Notes: generated by a model not told the origin, from the sequence alone. A stretch of 15,735 nucleotides of DNA from Clostridium sp. (GCF_018372875.1 NZ_JAHAIF010000060.1:1-15735); one strand, 5' to 3'. Shown: positions 1 to 8,875, counted from the first letter of the stretch. Program-made: numbers and translations.

Positions 1-16
1 CCTGCCCCCGCAACCA
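1..16 (+). tRNA. 3' end of initiator tRNA-fMet (truncated by window edge)
   Basis: Only the last 16 nt are in the window: the 3' half of the T stem, the acceptor 3' strand CCCCGCA, discriminator A and CCA. This tail equals the well-known 3' end of bacterial initiator tRNA-fMet (as in E. coli, CCCCGCAACCA), in which A72 is left unpaired with C1. It lies 6 nt before the next tRNA, so it fits a tRNA cluster. The anticodon is outside the window, so identity rests on the acceptor sequence alone. Confidence 0.72.
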
Positions 17-22
17 TAACGT

Positions 23-99
23 GGCGGAATAGCTCAGTTGGCTAGAGCATTCGGTTCATACCCGAAGGGTCGTAGGTTCAAGTCCTATTTCCGCTACCA
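23..99 (+). tRNA. tRNA-Met(CAT), elongator
   Basis: A complete cloverleaf of 77 nt including an encoded CCA. The acceptor stem is GGCGGAA with TTCCGCT (G1-T72 wobble). The D stem is GCTC/GAGC. The anticodon loop is TTCATAC, giving anticodon CAT. The T arm is GTAGG, TTCAAGT, CCTAT, and the discriminator is A. The C1xA72 mismatch of the initiator is absent, so this is not fMet. The acceptor has G4-C69 and G5-C68 rather than the C pairs reported as TilS determinants in E. coli tRNA-Ile2, so elongator Met is the better call. Confidence 0.93.
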
Positions 100-104
100 C
101 GTAT

Positions 105-193
105 GCCGAAGTGGCGGAACTGGCAGACGCACAGGACTTAAAATCCTGCGGTGGTTAAACACCGTACCGGTTCGATTCCGGTCTTCGGCACCA
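105..193 (+). tRNA. tRNA-Leu(TAA)
   Basis: A class II tRNA of 89 nt with encoded CCA. The acceptor stem is GCCGAAG with CTTCGGC and discriminator A. The anticodon stem CAGGA/TCCTG encloses loop CTTAAAA (anticodon TAA, reading TTA and TTG). The long variable arm is a CGGTG/CACCG hairpin, and the T arm is ACCGG, TTCGATT, CCGGT. TTA is the dominant leucine codon in the genes of this window, so this is a major leucine isoacceptor. It starts 5 nt after tRNA-Met and is followed at once by a terminator. Confidence 0.95.
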
Positions 194-227
194 AAAAAGA
201 TCTAAGATGTTCTTAGGTCTTTTTTTA
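194..227 (+). terminator. terminator of the fMet-Met-Leu tRNA cluster
   Basis: AGATCTAAGA pairs with TCTTAGGTCT (10 bp, one G-T) around a 3-nt loop. Six A precede the hairpin and seven T follow it. It begins directly after the CCA of tRNA-Leu. Confidence 0.88.
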
Positions 228-543
228 TTTGAGAAATTTTAATATGCGCTTAAAATTTATAATAGTTAAACTATATTATGATTTGTTATATAAAGATTAA
301 TTCTATGATATTAGGAATAAAAATATACATATCAACTTCTATCAATAAAATACAAAGATGCTTTATTAATGACAAAATTAAAAAACAGTACAATTCTTTA
401 AGAAATAAGATATAGGCTTGTTTGGTAAGAAATGTTGATGAATAAGCCTAGATTAATAAATTAAGTAAATTGGAGATAAAAAAAAGAAAAGTAAGAATAA
501 TAAAGGTAAATGTCCTACGAAAAAATAAAATGAGGTCCAATAA
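228..543. other. gene-free AT-rich spacer upstream of spoIIE
   Basis: I find no credible coding frame with a ribosome site on either strand and no RNA gene. The only structure that stands out is the inverted repeat at 413-450, listed separately. A TGTCCTA sequence at 511-517 resembles the Spo0A box TGTCGAA at five of seven positions, which is weak. Confidence 0.6.
413..450. repeat. 10-bp inverted repeat in the spoIIE upstream spacer
   Basis: TAGGCTTGTT (413-422) pairs with AATAAGCCTA (441-450), nine Watson-Crick pairs plus one G-T, around an 18-nt loop. No T-run follows on either strand, so it is not an ordinary terminator. It lies about 95 bp upstream of the putative spoIIE promoter. Confidence 0.5.
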
Positions 544-577
544 GTGACATATATCGGAAGGGATATGGTGATATAAT
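544..577 (+). promoter_or_regulatory. putative spoIIE promoter with long spacer
   Basis: A -35-like GTGACA (544-549, five of six matches to TTGACA) and a perfect -10 TATAAT (572-577) are separated by 22 bp; counting TGACAT as the hexamer gives 21 bp. This is too long for an ordinary sigma-A promoter. The Spo0A-activated sigma-A promoters spoIIE and spoIIG of B. subtilis are known for spacers of 21-22 bp, so the spacing fits Spo0A~P control. A clear Spo0A box is not visible, which lowers confidence. Confidence 0.55.
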
Positions 578-600
578 TTATTTACAATTTGTGTAAATAA
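578..600. repeat. 9-bp perfect inverted repeat over the predicted spoIIE transcription start
   Basis: TTATTTACA (578-586) and TGTAAATAA (592-600) are exact reverse complements around ATTTG. The repeat begins right after the -10 TATAAT, so it covers the expected start point (about 584), and it ends against the ribosome site. It could be an operator or a 5' hairpin in the mRNA. Confidence 0.6.
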
Positions 601-613
601 GGAGAGGTGACTT

Positions 614-3004
614 ATGCAGTATGGACTAAAGGTAGAGAATTATAAAAGGGTGGATGATAAGAAAAGAGTTCTAGTAAATGAAAAAGAAAACATTTTAAGT
701 TATCTGACTATATTATTAGCATCAATTTTAATTAGTAGAGTTACGTTGCTTTTAAATAGAGGGGATATAAGTGGAATGGCTCCATTTGGTATAGCGTTTT
801 TAATATCCATAAGAACTTTAAAAGATATAAAGAAATATTTAATAGCTAGCTTTGGTGTTGCTATTGGGTATATGACTATATTAAATAGTGCTAGTGGAAG
901 ATATATAAATGTAATAGTATCCGCAGTGGTTTTATTTGTATATATTACAAGTTATATATTAGAGAAAAGAATAAAAGATAATGAGTTTTTTATAGCTACA
1001 TTTATAGGTTTTATTATTTGTGGTCTTTTTATAAATAAGTATACATTAGGAGTTAACATAACATTAGCGTTGATAAATACTATAGTTGTGGTTCCTATAT
1101 CATTTGTTCTTAGGTACGGGATTAAGTGTTTAGAGGAGTTTAAAGATAATTATTTATTTACGATAGAAGAAGTGATTAGTGTTGGAATACTTATATGCTT
1201 GATAATTTCTGGTATAGGAAATTTAAGTATATTAAATATTGAAGTAAGAAATATAATATCATATTTATTGGTTTTGGTTATAGCCTATGCTGCTGGAGGG
1301 ACTTATGGTGCAGCTATGGGTGTAACAATAGGTGTTATAGTTGGATTAAGTTCTGGAGATATGATATTAGGTGTAGCGATGTATAGCTCCATAGGATTAA
1401 TAGCTGGAGTGTTTAAGGATACTGGAAGAGTATTTTCTTTTTTAGCATATTTTATTATGTATATAGCTCTAGCGCTTTACTCAGATAATTTATATATAAC
1501 ATCAATAGTTGAAGTGATAATTTCAGGAATGATTTATATTTCTATCCCTAAAAAAGTGTATGATAAAATTGAATTAGAGTTAAATTGTGATAGAAAAATT
1601 GATAGTATAAATAGTATATCATTAGACGAAATTAGAGAAGAAATGTTTAATAAGGCAAAGCAAGTGAGAATAGCACTTAATTCTGTATCGGAGGTTCTTA
1701 AGGTACCTAGGGGAAATACTAATCTTATTTTTAATAAGAAGGGAACAGAATTAACAGAAAATTTGGTAGATAGGGTTTGTGGTGGATGTGTAAGAAGAGA
1801 AATATGTTGGAATCGTGAATTTACTTCTACATTTAACTCTTTTCAAACCTTATTGGAAAACTGTGAAGAGAAAAAGATGAGTTTTCCAGGAACTTTAGAG
1901 AAAAAGTGTAAAAAGAAGTTTGAGTTAATAAAGGGAGCAGAAAAGATTATTGATAATTCTAAGGGTGAAGAGGTTTTAAAGGGAAAGTTAGAAGAAGGTA
2001 GAATGATGATAGCTTCTCATATTGATAATATGTCTAAGTCTGTTGATAAAGTTTTATTAGATCTTAATAAAGAAGTAGAAGTTGATTATGAGATAAAAAA
2101 GTTAATTAAGAAGGCTTTCAATAAAGGTTCTATTGAGTATAAAAAAATATTTTGTTATCGTGATGTTGATGGAAGAAGTAAAATTAAGATTACTATGAAC
2201 AATTGTTATGGTAGTAAGTATTGCTATAAAAAGATTCTGCCTATAATAAATAATGTCATGAGAAAACCCATGACTATATCAGGAGAAGGATGTTGTATAA
2301 ATCCTAAAGACAATGAGTGTAGTATAATATTTGAAGAAATGCCTAAGTTTTTTGTAAGGTCATATGGTGCTGTAAAGTCCAAAGATGGAGAAGAATACAG
2401 TGGAGATTCCTATAGTTTTGGGAAAAGTGTAGGTGGCTCATATGTAACTATACTAAGTGATGGTATGGGATCAGGACCTGATGCTGGAAGAGAAAGTAAT
2501 GCAACTGTTTCTTTGGTAGAGCAGTTTTTGGAAGCTGGATTGTCTAAAGAAACGGCAGTTGATATGATTAATTCTATAGTTGCTTTGAAGTTTGATGAGG
2601 AGGAAAAATTCTCCACACTAGACTTGAATGTTGTAGATTTATATTCTGGAAATGTAGATTTCATAAAGATTGGAGCAGTGGCAAGTTTTATAAAAAGGAA
2701 TAATTCTGTTGAAATTGTAGAAAGTAATATGCCGCCTTTTGGTTTGTTAGATAGTGTGGATTTAGATGAAGTTAAAACTAATGTAAGTAATGGAGATTTG
2801 ATTATTACATTAAGTGATGGTGTTTTAGATATAGATAAGAAAAATGTTGGTGTATATAGTTGGATGAAAGAGTTTCTAGAAGGTGCATCAAAAGACCCTA
2901 AACAGTTGGCTGAAGATATTATAAATAAGTCTAAAGAATTAAGCGGTGGTATATGTAATGATGATATGACTGTGGTTGTGTCTAAGGTATATTCTATGTA
3001 CTAA
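614..3004 (+). CDS. spoIIE: stage II sporulation protein E, membrane-bound PP2C phosphatase
   Basis: SpoIIE dephosphorylates the anti-anti-sigma factor SpoIIAA~P at the asymmetric septum and so activates sigma-F in the forespore. The protein has 796 residues (about 827 in B. subtilis). About 25 cytosolic residues precede a long multi-pass membrane region (roughly 26-315). A linker with cysteine pattern C389-x2-C392-x5-C398 leads to a C-terminal PP2C-type phosphatase (roughly 585-796). Metal-binding aspartates are visible in SDGMGSG (D616) and LSDGVLD (D735). The ATG is preceded by GGAG and AGGTGA (601-610). Upstream tRNA genes and a downstream terminator make it a single-gene unit. Phosphatase domain and membrane region are intact, so it should be functional. 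Confidence 0.97.
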   Translation: MQYGLKVENYKRVDDKKRVLVNEKENILSYLTILLASILISRVTLLLNRGDISGMAPFGIAFLISIRTLKDIKKYLIASFGVAIGYMTILNSASGRYINVIVSAVVLFVYITSYILEKRIKDNEFFIATFIGFIICGLFINKYTLGVNITLALINTIVVVPISFVLRYGIKCLEEFKDNYLFTIEEVISVGILICLIISGIGNLSILNIEVRNIISYLLVLVIAYAAGGTYGAAMGVTIGVIVGLSSGDMILGVAMYSSIGLIAGVFKDTGRVFSFLAYFIMYIALALYSDNLYITSIVEVIISGMIYISIPKKVYDKIELELNCDRKIDSINSISLDEIREEMFNKAKQVRIALNSVSEVLKVPRGNTNLIFNKKGTELTENLVDRVCGGCVRREICWNREFTSTFNSFQTLLENCEEKKMSFPGTLEKKCKKKFELIKGAEKIIDNSKGEEVLKGKLEEGRMMIASHIDNMSKSVDKVLLDLNKEVEVDYEIKKLIKKAFNKGSIEYKKIFCYRDVDGRSKIKITMNNCYGSKYCYKKILPIINNVMRKPMTISGEGCCINPKDNECSIIFEEMPKFFVRSYGAVKSKDGEEYSGDSYSFGKSVGGSYVTILSDGMGSGPDAGRESNATVSLVEQFLEAGLSKETAVDMINSIVALKFDEEEKFSTLDLNVVDLYSGNVDFIKIGAVASFIKRNNSVEIVESNMPPFGLLDSVDLDEVKTNVSNGDLIITLSDGVLDIDKKNVGVYSWMKEFLEGASKDPKQLAEDIINKSKELSGGICNDDMTVVVSKVYSMY

Positions 3005-3018
3005 TTTTTAAGAGTTAG

Positions 3019-3054
3019 ATAGCGGACTGATAAGGTCTGCTATTTTAATTTTTT
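3019..3054 (+). terminator. spoIIE terminator
   Basis: ATAGCGGACT (3019-3028) pairs with GGTCTGCTAT (3034-3043), 10 bp with two G-T pairs, followed by TTTAATTTTTT. It separates spoIIE from tilS. Confidence 0.8.
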
Positions 3055-3106
3055 AAATATGAAGGTAAAATAGTAGGTATAGTATTTTTTAAAGAGGTAT
3101 TAATTG

Positions 3107-4501
3107 ATGAATATGGAGAAACGAGTATTAGAATATATATTAGAAAATAAATTGCTACAAGAAAAAGAAAAAGTTGTTGTTGGGGTGTCGGGTGGTCCTG
3201 ATTCTATATGTTTGTTAGAGGTGTTATATAGGTTACAAAAGCAGTTGGAGATAGAACTTGTTGTAGCTCATATTAATCACATGTTAAGAGGAGAAGAGGC
3301 TAATAAAGATGAAAAGTACGTAAATGATTTTTGTGTGGAAAGAGGTATAGAAGTTTACTCCAAGAGAATAAATATAAATGAGTTTGCGAAAAAACAAAGA
3401 ATGTCAACTGAAACTGCAGGTAGAGAAGCTAGATATCAATTTTTTAGGGAAGTTATGAAAAAAACTAATTCTAATAAAATCGCTACTGCTCATAATGCAA
3501 ATGATCAAGTTGAAACTATATTAATGAGGATTATGAGAGGAACTGGATTAGAAGGGTTAACAGGAATTCCGGTGAAAAGAGAAAGTATATATATAAGACC
3601 AATTTTGTTTTTACAAAGAGAAGAAATAGAATGGTATTGTGAAAAAAACAATTTAAATCCAAGAATTGATAAAAGTAATATGGAACGTGATTATAGTAGA
3701 AATAAAATAAGGTTAGATATAATTCCGTATATGAAAGAAAACTTTAATCCGGATGTAGTAACAGTTATAAATAGGATGGCAGATACTTTGAAAGAAGATA
3801 ATGAGTTGATAGAGAGTGTTATAGATGAGTACTTTTTTAAGTATTGTAAGGTTGAAAAAGACTATATTGTTATAAGAAGTGATATTGCTGTTTGTAAAAG
3901 TGTAATAATAAATAGAGTTATTAGGAAGGCTACTTCTATTATAAGTGGAAGTGGATATAATATAGAAGCTAAGCATATTGTTAGTATAAAAAAGCTTTTA
4001 AAGCTAGGAACCAATAAACGAGTAGATTTACCAAATAGTTTATATGCAGAGAATGTTTATGGAGATATTTATGTGAGAAAGGTAGAAAGTGAGGAAGGTA
4101 AATACTGCGAAGAGGTAGTGATTAATAAAGATCATATAGAAAGTGAATTTAGCTTTGGAGAGTATTCTATTAAGTTTGAAGTTTTAGAAAATGTAAAAAA
4201 TATAAAGTTTACTGATAATAGTTTCATAAAGTATTTTAATTATGATAAAATTAATGGTAATATTATCATTAGAACCAGAAAAAATGGAGACAAAATTATT
4301 CCTCTAGGAATGAATGGTAGGAAGAAAATAAAAGATATATTCATAGATAGTAAGGTTTCAGTGAGTCAACGAGATATAGTGCCTATTATTCAATTTGATG
4401 ATGAGGTTGCTTGGTTAGTAGGACTAAAGGTATCTAATGAATATAAAGTAACAAAAGATACTAAAAAGTTACTAAAAATAACTGTAATGGAAAGGAATTA
4501 A
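3107..4501 (+). CDS. tilS: tRNA(Ile)-lysidine synthase
   Basis: TilS adds lysine to C34 of tRNA-Ile2(CAU) using ATP, changing its reading from AUG to AUA; it is essential in an organism that uses ATA as heavily as this one. The N-terminal PP-loop ATPase shows VGVSGGPDS (SGGPDS at residues 28-33), the HINHMLRGEEANKDE region and the ATAHNANDQVETILMR segment. The C-terminal TilS domain shows RKNGDKIIPLGMNGRKKIKDIFID near the end. The frame also has TTG at 3104. I prefer ATG 3107 because the AAAGAGG site (3091-3097) then lies 9 nt away; ATG 3113 is a third option. Length (464 aa) is normal. It leads the tilS-hpt-ftsH operon; a weak -10-like TATAGT at 3078-3083 has no clear -35. Confidence 0.95.
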   Translation: MNMEKRVLEYILENKLLQEKEKVVVGVSGGPDSICLLEVLYRLQKQLEIELVVAHINHMLRGEEANKDEKYVNDFCVERGIEVYSKRININEFAKKQRMSTETAGREARYQFFREVMKKTNSNKIATAHNANDQVETILMRIMRGTGLEGLTGIPVKRESIYIRPILFLQREEIEWYCEKNNLNPRIDKSNMERDYSRNKIRLDIIPYMKENFNPDVVTVINRMADTLKEDNELIESVIDEYFFKYCKVEKDYIVIRSDIAVCKSVIINRVIRKATSIISGSGYNIEAKHIVSIKKLLKLGTNKRVDLPNSLYAENVYGDIYVRKVESEEGKYCEEVVINKDHIESEFSFGEYSIKFEVLENVKNIKFTDNSFIKYFNYDKINGNIIIRTRKNGDKIIPLGMNGRKKIKDIFIDSKVSVSQRDIVPIIQFDDEVAWLVGLKVSNEYKVTKDTKKLLKITVMERN

Positions 4502-4505
4502 GAGG

Positions 4506-5045
4506 ATGAGGGAAGATGTTAAAGAAATACTATTTAGTGAAGAACAAATTAGTGATAAGGTAAAGGAGCTTGCAAATAGAATTAGTTGCGATTATAAAGA
4601 TAAGAACTTATTAGTGGTTGGTGTATTAAAAGGATCAGTTTTATATGCAGCTGAATTAATAAAGAATATTACAGTTCCATGTGAAATTGATTTTATGGCT
4701 GTATCTAGTTATGGGAACTCTACTGAGACATCAGGTGTTGTTAGAATATTAAAAGATTTAGATCACAGTATAGAAGGAAAAGATATTTTAATAGTAGAGG
4801 ATATAGTTGATAGTGGAGTAACATTAGATTATTTGTTAAAGTATTTAAAAGCTAGAAAGGCAAATAGTATAAATATAACTACATTGTTAAATAAAGAAGC
4901 AAGAAGAAAAGTAGATATTGATGTGAAATATGTTGGGTTTGAAGTCCCTGATGAATTCATAGTTGGATATGGAATAGATTATGCAGAAAAGTATAGGAAT
5001 CTACCTTTTATAGGAATATTAAAACCAGAGGTATATGAAAGATAG
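4506..5045 (+). CDS. hpt: hypoxanthine-guanine phosphoribosyltransferase
   Basis: This purine-salvage enzyme converts hypoxanthine or guanine plus PRPP into IMP or GMP in the cytoplasm. The PRPP-binding motif is ILIVEDIVDSG (E98-D99 to G104), the N-terminal part has VVGVLKGSVLYAAELI, and the C terminus has FEVPDEFIVGYGIDYAEKYRNLPFIG, which is typical of bacterial HPRT. Its 179 residues match the family. The gene starts 4 nt after tilS stops. The GAGG touching its ATG is too close to act, so the ribosome site is probably AAAGGA (4491-4496) inside the last tilS codons, 9 nt before the ATG. This predicts translational coupling to tilS. The pairing with tilS and ftsH is conserved in Firmicutes. 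Confidence 0.96.
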   Translation: MREDVKEILFSEEQISDKVKELANRISCDYKDKNLLVVGVLKGSVLYAAELIKNITVPCEIDFMAVSSYGNSTETSGVVRILKDLDHSIEGKDILIVEDIVDSGVTLDYLLKYLKARKANSINITTLLNKEARRKVDIDVKYVGFEVPDEFIVGYGIDYAEKYRNLPFIGILKPEVYER

Positions 5046-5118
5046 GATATAAATATAATTGTATAAAAAAATAGCGTATGTTAAAATTTAAAATAACTAG
5101 AAGAGAGGGGGGCTTTGA

Positions 5119-6948
5119 ATGGCAAACAAAAAGAATTCAAGCTCAGCTTTATGGATAATAGTACTATTTGTTCTGGTATTTGCTGCTTTTACTATTTGGC
5201 AAACTAAAGGAACAACTGATAGTATTCCATTTAGCTTATTTCAAGAAAAGTGGAAAAGTAACGAAATTGAGAGTATAGTAATAAGACAGGATAAGATGCA
5301 AGTTCAAGGTAAAACTCGAGATAATAAGATATTTACTACTAATGCTCCAGATGAGATGATAAACTCATTATTAAAAGATAGTCCAAGAAGTGATGTTAAA
5401 ATTGAATATGAAGCTCCATCTAATAATGTAGCATGGTTAAGTATAATACCTGTAGTATTATTGGTGGTTCTGTTTTTAGTATTTTTATTTGTGTTCACAC
5501 AACAGTCTCAAAGTGGCGGTGGCGGAAGAGGAGTAATGAACTTTGGAAAAAGTAGAGCTAAAATAGCCTCTCCTGATGCTAAAAAAGTAACATTTAAGGA
5601 TGTTGCAGGTGCCGATGAAGAAAAAGCTGAATTAGAGGAAATTGTTGATTTTCTAAAGCTTCCTGCTAAATATATAGAAATGGGAGCAAGAATTCCTAAG
5701 GGAGTGCTACTAGTTGGTCCTCCTGGTACAGGTAAGACATTATTAGCAAAAGCTATAGCTGGGGAGGCTGGAGTTCCGTTCTTTAGCATATCTGGTTCTG
5801 ATTTTGTTGAAATGTTTGTGGGTGTTGGAGCTTCTAGAGTTAGAGATTTATTCCAAGAAGCTAAAAAGAACGCACCGTGTATTGTGTTCATAGATGAAAT
5901 TGATGCAGTAGGTAGACAAAGAGGTGCTGGATTAGGTGGCGGCCATGATGAAAGAGAACAAACTTTAAATCAGTTACTTGTTGAAATGGATGGGTTTGGA
6001 GTTAATGAAGGAATAATAATGATAGCTGCAACTAATAGACCTGATATTCTAGATCCTGCTCTATTAAGACCAGGAAGATTTGATAGACAAATTGTTGTAG
6101 GTGCACCAGATGTAAAGGGAAGAGAAGAAATTTTAAAGGTTCATACAAAGAAAAAACCTCTTAGTGAAGATGTTAATCTTGAAGTATTAGCAAAGAGAAC
6201 TCCAGGATTTAGTGGTGCTGACCTAGAAAATCTTTCAAATGAAGCAGCTTTACTATCTGTAAGAAGAAGTAAAAAACAAATTGGAATGCTTGAGATGGAA
6301 GAAGCTATTACAAGAGTAATAGCTGGACCTGAAAAGAAGAGTAGAGTTATAAGTGAACATGATAGAAAGTTAACTGCTTATCATGAAGCGGGGCATGCTG
6401 TTGTCATGAGATTATTGCCTAATGCAGATCCTGTTCATGAAATATCTATAATACCAAGAGGTAGAGCCGGTGGTTATACAATGCATCTTCCGACAGAAGA
6501 TAGAGCTTATACATCAAAGTCTAGACTTAAAGATGAGATGGTAGGATTATTAGGTGGAAGGGTTGCTGAACATCTGATTTTAGGAGATATAAGTACTGGT
6601 GCTAAAAACGATATTGATAGAGCTAGTGATATAGCAAGAAGTATGGTAATGGAATATGGTATGAGTGATAAGATTGGTACTATATCCTATGGGTCAGATC
6701 AAAATGAAGTTTTCTTAGGTAGAGATCTAGGAAGAGGAAGAAATTTTAGTGAAGAAATTGGAGCTGAAATTGACAAAGAAATTAAATCCTTAATAGATGA
6801 AGCTTATAATAAAGCTGAAACTTTATTGAAAGAAAATATAGAGAAACTTCATGCTGTTGCAGGTGCTTTATTAGAAAAAGAAAAGCTTGAAGGTGAAGAG
6901 TTCTTAAGAATATTTGATAATGCTAATAAAACAGATGATTTAGCATAA
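5119..6948 (+). CDS. ftsH: ATP-dependent zinc metalloprotease FtsH
   Basis: FtsH is a membrane-anchored hexameric AAA+ protease that extracts and degrades membrane and regulatory proteins. Two membrane segments are visible (about 11-28 and 106-127) with an extracytoplasmic domain between them, then a glycine-rich linker. The AAA module has Walker A GPPGTGKT (200-207), Walker B IVFIDEID (D259-E260), and the second region of homology [21 protein letters not shown]. The peptidase has zinc motif HEAGH (422-426), with D498 as the likely third ligand. Length (609 aa) is normal. It is 73 nt downstream of hpt and has a very G-rich ribosome site (5103-5112). In B. subtilis FtsH degrades SpoIIE, whose gene lies 2.1 kb upstream here. 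Confidence 0.98.
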   Translation: MANKKNSSSALWIIVLFVLVFAAFTIWQTKGTTDSIPFSLFQEKWKSNEIESIVIRQDKMQVQGKTRDNKIFTTNAPDEMINSLLKDSPRSDVKIEYEAPSNNVAWLSIIPVVLLVVLFLVFLFVFTQQSQSGGGGRGVMNFGKSRAKIASPDAKKVTFKDVAGADEEKAELEEIVDFLKLPAKYIEMGARIPKGVLLVGPPGTGKTLLAKAIAGEAGVPFFSISGSDFVEMFVGVGASRVRDLFQEAKKNAPCIVFIDEIDAVGRQRGAGLGGGHDEREQTLNQLLVEMDGFGVNEGIIMIAATNRPDILDPALLRPGRFDRQIVVGAPDVKGREEILKVHTKKKPLSEDVNLEVLAKRTPGFSGADLENLSNEAALLSVRRSKKQIGMLEMEEAITRVIAGPEKKSRVISEHDRKLTAYHEAGHAVVMRLLPNADPVHEISIIPRGRAGGYTMHLPTEDRAYTSKSRLKDEMVGLLGGRVAEHLILGDISTGAKNDIDRASDIARSMVMEYGMSDKIGTISYGSDQNEVFLGRDLGRGRNFSEEIGAEIDKEIKSLIDEAYNKAETLLKENIEKLHAVAGALLEKEKLEGEEFLRIFDNANKTDDLA

Positions 6949-6949
6949 T

Positions 6950-6978
6950 AAAAAGTGTCGAGTTTATCGGCACTTTTT
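6950..6978 (+). terminator. terminator of the tilS-hpt-ftsH operon
   Basis: AAAAAGTGTCG (6950-6960) pairs with CGGCACTTTTT (6968-6978), 11 bp with one G-T, around a 7-nt loop. It starts 2 nt after the ftsH stop codon. The A-run/T-run symmetry means it could also act on the opposite strand. Confidence 0.88.
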
Positions 6979-7080
6979 ATGTTGTACGAAAATTAAATTT
7001 GTGATGATAATATAAAAATATGAAATAGAAGTATAAATACGAACAATAATTAAAAATATAATACAAATATACGAAAAATA

Positions 7081-7109
7081 TTTCAAAAAAATACAGTCAA
7101 TGGTATAAT
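7081..7109 (+). promoter_or_regulatory. fhs promoter, extended -10
   Basis: TGGTATAAT (7101-7109) is an extended -10 (TGnTATAAT). The hexamer TTTCAA lies 17 bp upstream (7081-7086) and is a poor -35, so activity should depend mainly on the extended -10. The expected start is near 7116, giving a leader of about 30 nt. Confidence 0.65.
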
Positions 7110-7144
7110 CTTAATATGAACTTTGTAATAAGGAGGAAAAAATA

Positions 7145-8815
7145 GTGTTGAAAAGTGATATTCAAATAGCTCAAGAAGCTAAAATGGAACCTATTATAAA
7201 AATTGCAAAAAAATTAAATTTAACAGAAGATGATATAGAGTTATATGGTAAATATAAGTGTAAAATAGGATTAGATGTATTAAATAATAACAAATCTAAA
7301 GAAGGGAAATTAGTACTTGTTACAGCAATAAATCCAACACCAGCAGGTGAAGGAAAGTCTACAGTTACAGTGGGCCTTGGTCAAGCGTTGTGTAAAAAAG
7401 GGAAAAATGCAGTTATTGCGTTAAGAGAACCTTCTTTAGGTCCTGTTTTTGGTATAAAAGGGGGAGCAGCTGGAGGAGGATATTCTCAAGTTGTTCCTAT
7501 GGAGGATATAAATTTACATTTTACTGGAGATATGCATGCAATAACAGCAACAAATAACTTATTATGTGCAGCTATAGATAACCATATACATCAAGGAAAT
7601 CTTTTAAGAATTGATTCCAGAAGAATTGTTTTTAAAAGAGTTATGGATATGAATGATAGGGCACTTAGAAATGTTATTGTGGGGATGGGAGGTAAAGTAA
7701 ACGGATTTGTAAGAGAAGATGGATTTATGATAACTGTTGCATCAGAAATAATGGCGATTCTTTGCTTAGCTTCTGATTTGAGTGACTTAAAGAAAAGAAT
7801 GGGTGAGATTGTTGTGGCTTATGATTTAGATGGAAATCCGGTTTATGCTAAACAATTAGAAGTTGAAGGAGCTATGGCATTATTAATGAAGGATGCAATA
7901 AAACCTAACTTAGTTCAAACATTAGAAAATACTCCTGCTATAATACACGGAGGACCTTTTGCAAATATTGCTCATGGATGTAATTCAGTCATAGCAACTA
8001 AATTGGCGTTAAAGCTTGGTGATATAGTTATTACAGAAGCTGGATTTGGAGCGGACCTAGGTGCAGAAAAGTTTTTGGATATAAAGTGTAGATATGGCGG
8101 ATTAAATCCAAATTGTGTAGTGGTGGTTGCTACTATCAGAGCTTTAAAACATCATGGTGGTGTTTCAAAAGAGGACTTAAATACGTCTAATGTTGAGGCT
8201 CTATCAAAAGGAATAGTTAATTTAGAAAAACAAATTGAAAATATTAATAAGTATAATGTTCCTGTTGTTGTAGCTATAAATAGGTTTTTAACAGATAGTG
8301 ATGACGAAGTTAAGTTTATAAAAGATTATTGCAACAATATCGGTGTTAAGGTGGCTCTTTCTGATGTTTGGGCCAAAGGAGGAGAAGGTGGATTAGAATT
8401 AGCTGATATAGTAGAAGATGTTCTAGAAAATGAAAAGTCTAATTTTAAACCAATATACGAAGTTGAAAAAAGTATAGAAGAGAAAGTGTTAACAATAGCT
8501 AAAGAGATATATGGGGCAGATGGAGTTCAATACAGTGCAGCAGCTAAGAGGCAAATAAAAGAACTGGAGAAGTTTGGATTAGATAGACTTCCTATATGTA
8601 TGGCAAAAACTCAATACTCTTTATCTGATAATCCGGCATTATTGGGTAGACCAAATGGGTTTGATATAAATGTAAAGGAAGTAAAAGTTTCAAATGGTGC
8701 AGGGTTTATTGTTGTATTAACAGGGGATGTAATGACAATGCCGGGATTACCAAAAGTTCCTGCTGCAAATAAAATGGATATATTAGAAAATGGAGAGATA
8801 GTAGGTTTGTTCTAA
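7145..8815 (+). CDS. fhs: formate-tetrahydrofolate ligase (10-formyl-THF synthetase)
   Basis: The enzyme makes 10-formyl-tetrahydrofolate from formate, ATP and THF. It supplies purine and initiator-tRNA formylation and, in acetogenic or purine-fermenting clostridia, works in C1 metabolism. The P-loop-like nucleotide site [10 protein letters not shown] lies at residues 64-73. The signature [21 protein letters not shown] and the block [13 protein letters not shown] follow, and the C terminus has [15 protein letters not shown]. Length is 556 aa, the usual size of the clostridial homotetramer. The start is GTG 7145, placed 8 nt after an ideal AAGGAGG (7130-7136); TTG 7148 is the next codon and less well spaced. 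It is a single-gene unit with its own promoter and terminator. Confidence 0.98.
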   Translation: MLKSDIQIAQEAKMEPIIKIAKKLNLTEDDIELYGKYKCKIGLDVLNNNKSKEGKLVLVTAINPTPAGEGKSTVTVGLGQALCKKGKNAVIALREPSLGPVFGIKGGAAGGGYSQVVPMEDINLHFTGDMHAITATNNLLCAAIDNHIHQGNLLRIDSRRIVFKRVMDMNDRALRNVIVGMGGKVNGFVREDGFMITVASEIMAILCLASDLSDLKKRMGEIVVAYDLDGNPVYAKQLEVEGAMALLMKDAIKPNLVQTLENTPAIIHGGPFANIAHGCNSVIATKLALKLGDIVITEAGFGADLGAEKFLDIKCRYGGLNPNCVVVVATIRALKHHGGVSKEDLNTSNVEALSKGIVNLEKQIENINKYNVPVVVAINRFLTDSDDEVKFIKDYCNNIGVKVALSDVWAKGGEGGLELADIVEDVLENEKSNFKPIYEVEKSIEEKVLTIAKEIYGADGVQYSAAAKRQIKELEKFGLDRLPICMAKTQYSLSDNPALLGRPNGFDINVKEVKVSNGAGFIVVLTGDVMTMPGLPKVPAANKMDILENGEIVGLF

Positions 8816-8847
8816 TGGTAAGTAATGTTTATGGTGTTTTAATATAC

Positions 8848-8875
8848 TTGACAAATTATGTTGGCTTGCTAAAAT
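8848..8875 (+). promoter_or_regulatory. putative coaX-dusB promoter
   Basis: TTGACA (8848-8853, perfect) and TAAAAT (8870-8875, five of six) are 16 bp apart, giving a start near 8882. It lies upstream of the hairpin at 8909-8934, so its transcript would have to pass that hairpin to reach coaX. Confidence 0.6.

Noticed and set aside
23..99. tRNA-Ile2(CAT), the TilS substrate, in place of tRNA-Met
   Set aside because: The anticodon is the same, but the acceptor has G4-C69 and G5-C68, and the sequence follows clostridial elongator tRNA-Met. tilS being nearby is not evidence.
5054..5059. TATAAT between hpt and ftsH as an ftsH promoter
   Set aside because: No -35-like hexamer lies at 16-18 bp upstream, and the spacer is AT-rich, where TATAAT is expected by chance. 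ftsH is more simply read from tilS-hpt.
5508..5891. Minus-strand frame of 127 codons inside ftsH
   Set aside because: It is a shadow of the conserved AAA domain, lacks a ribosome site, and the plus-strand frame explains all constraint.
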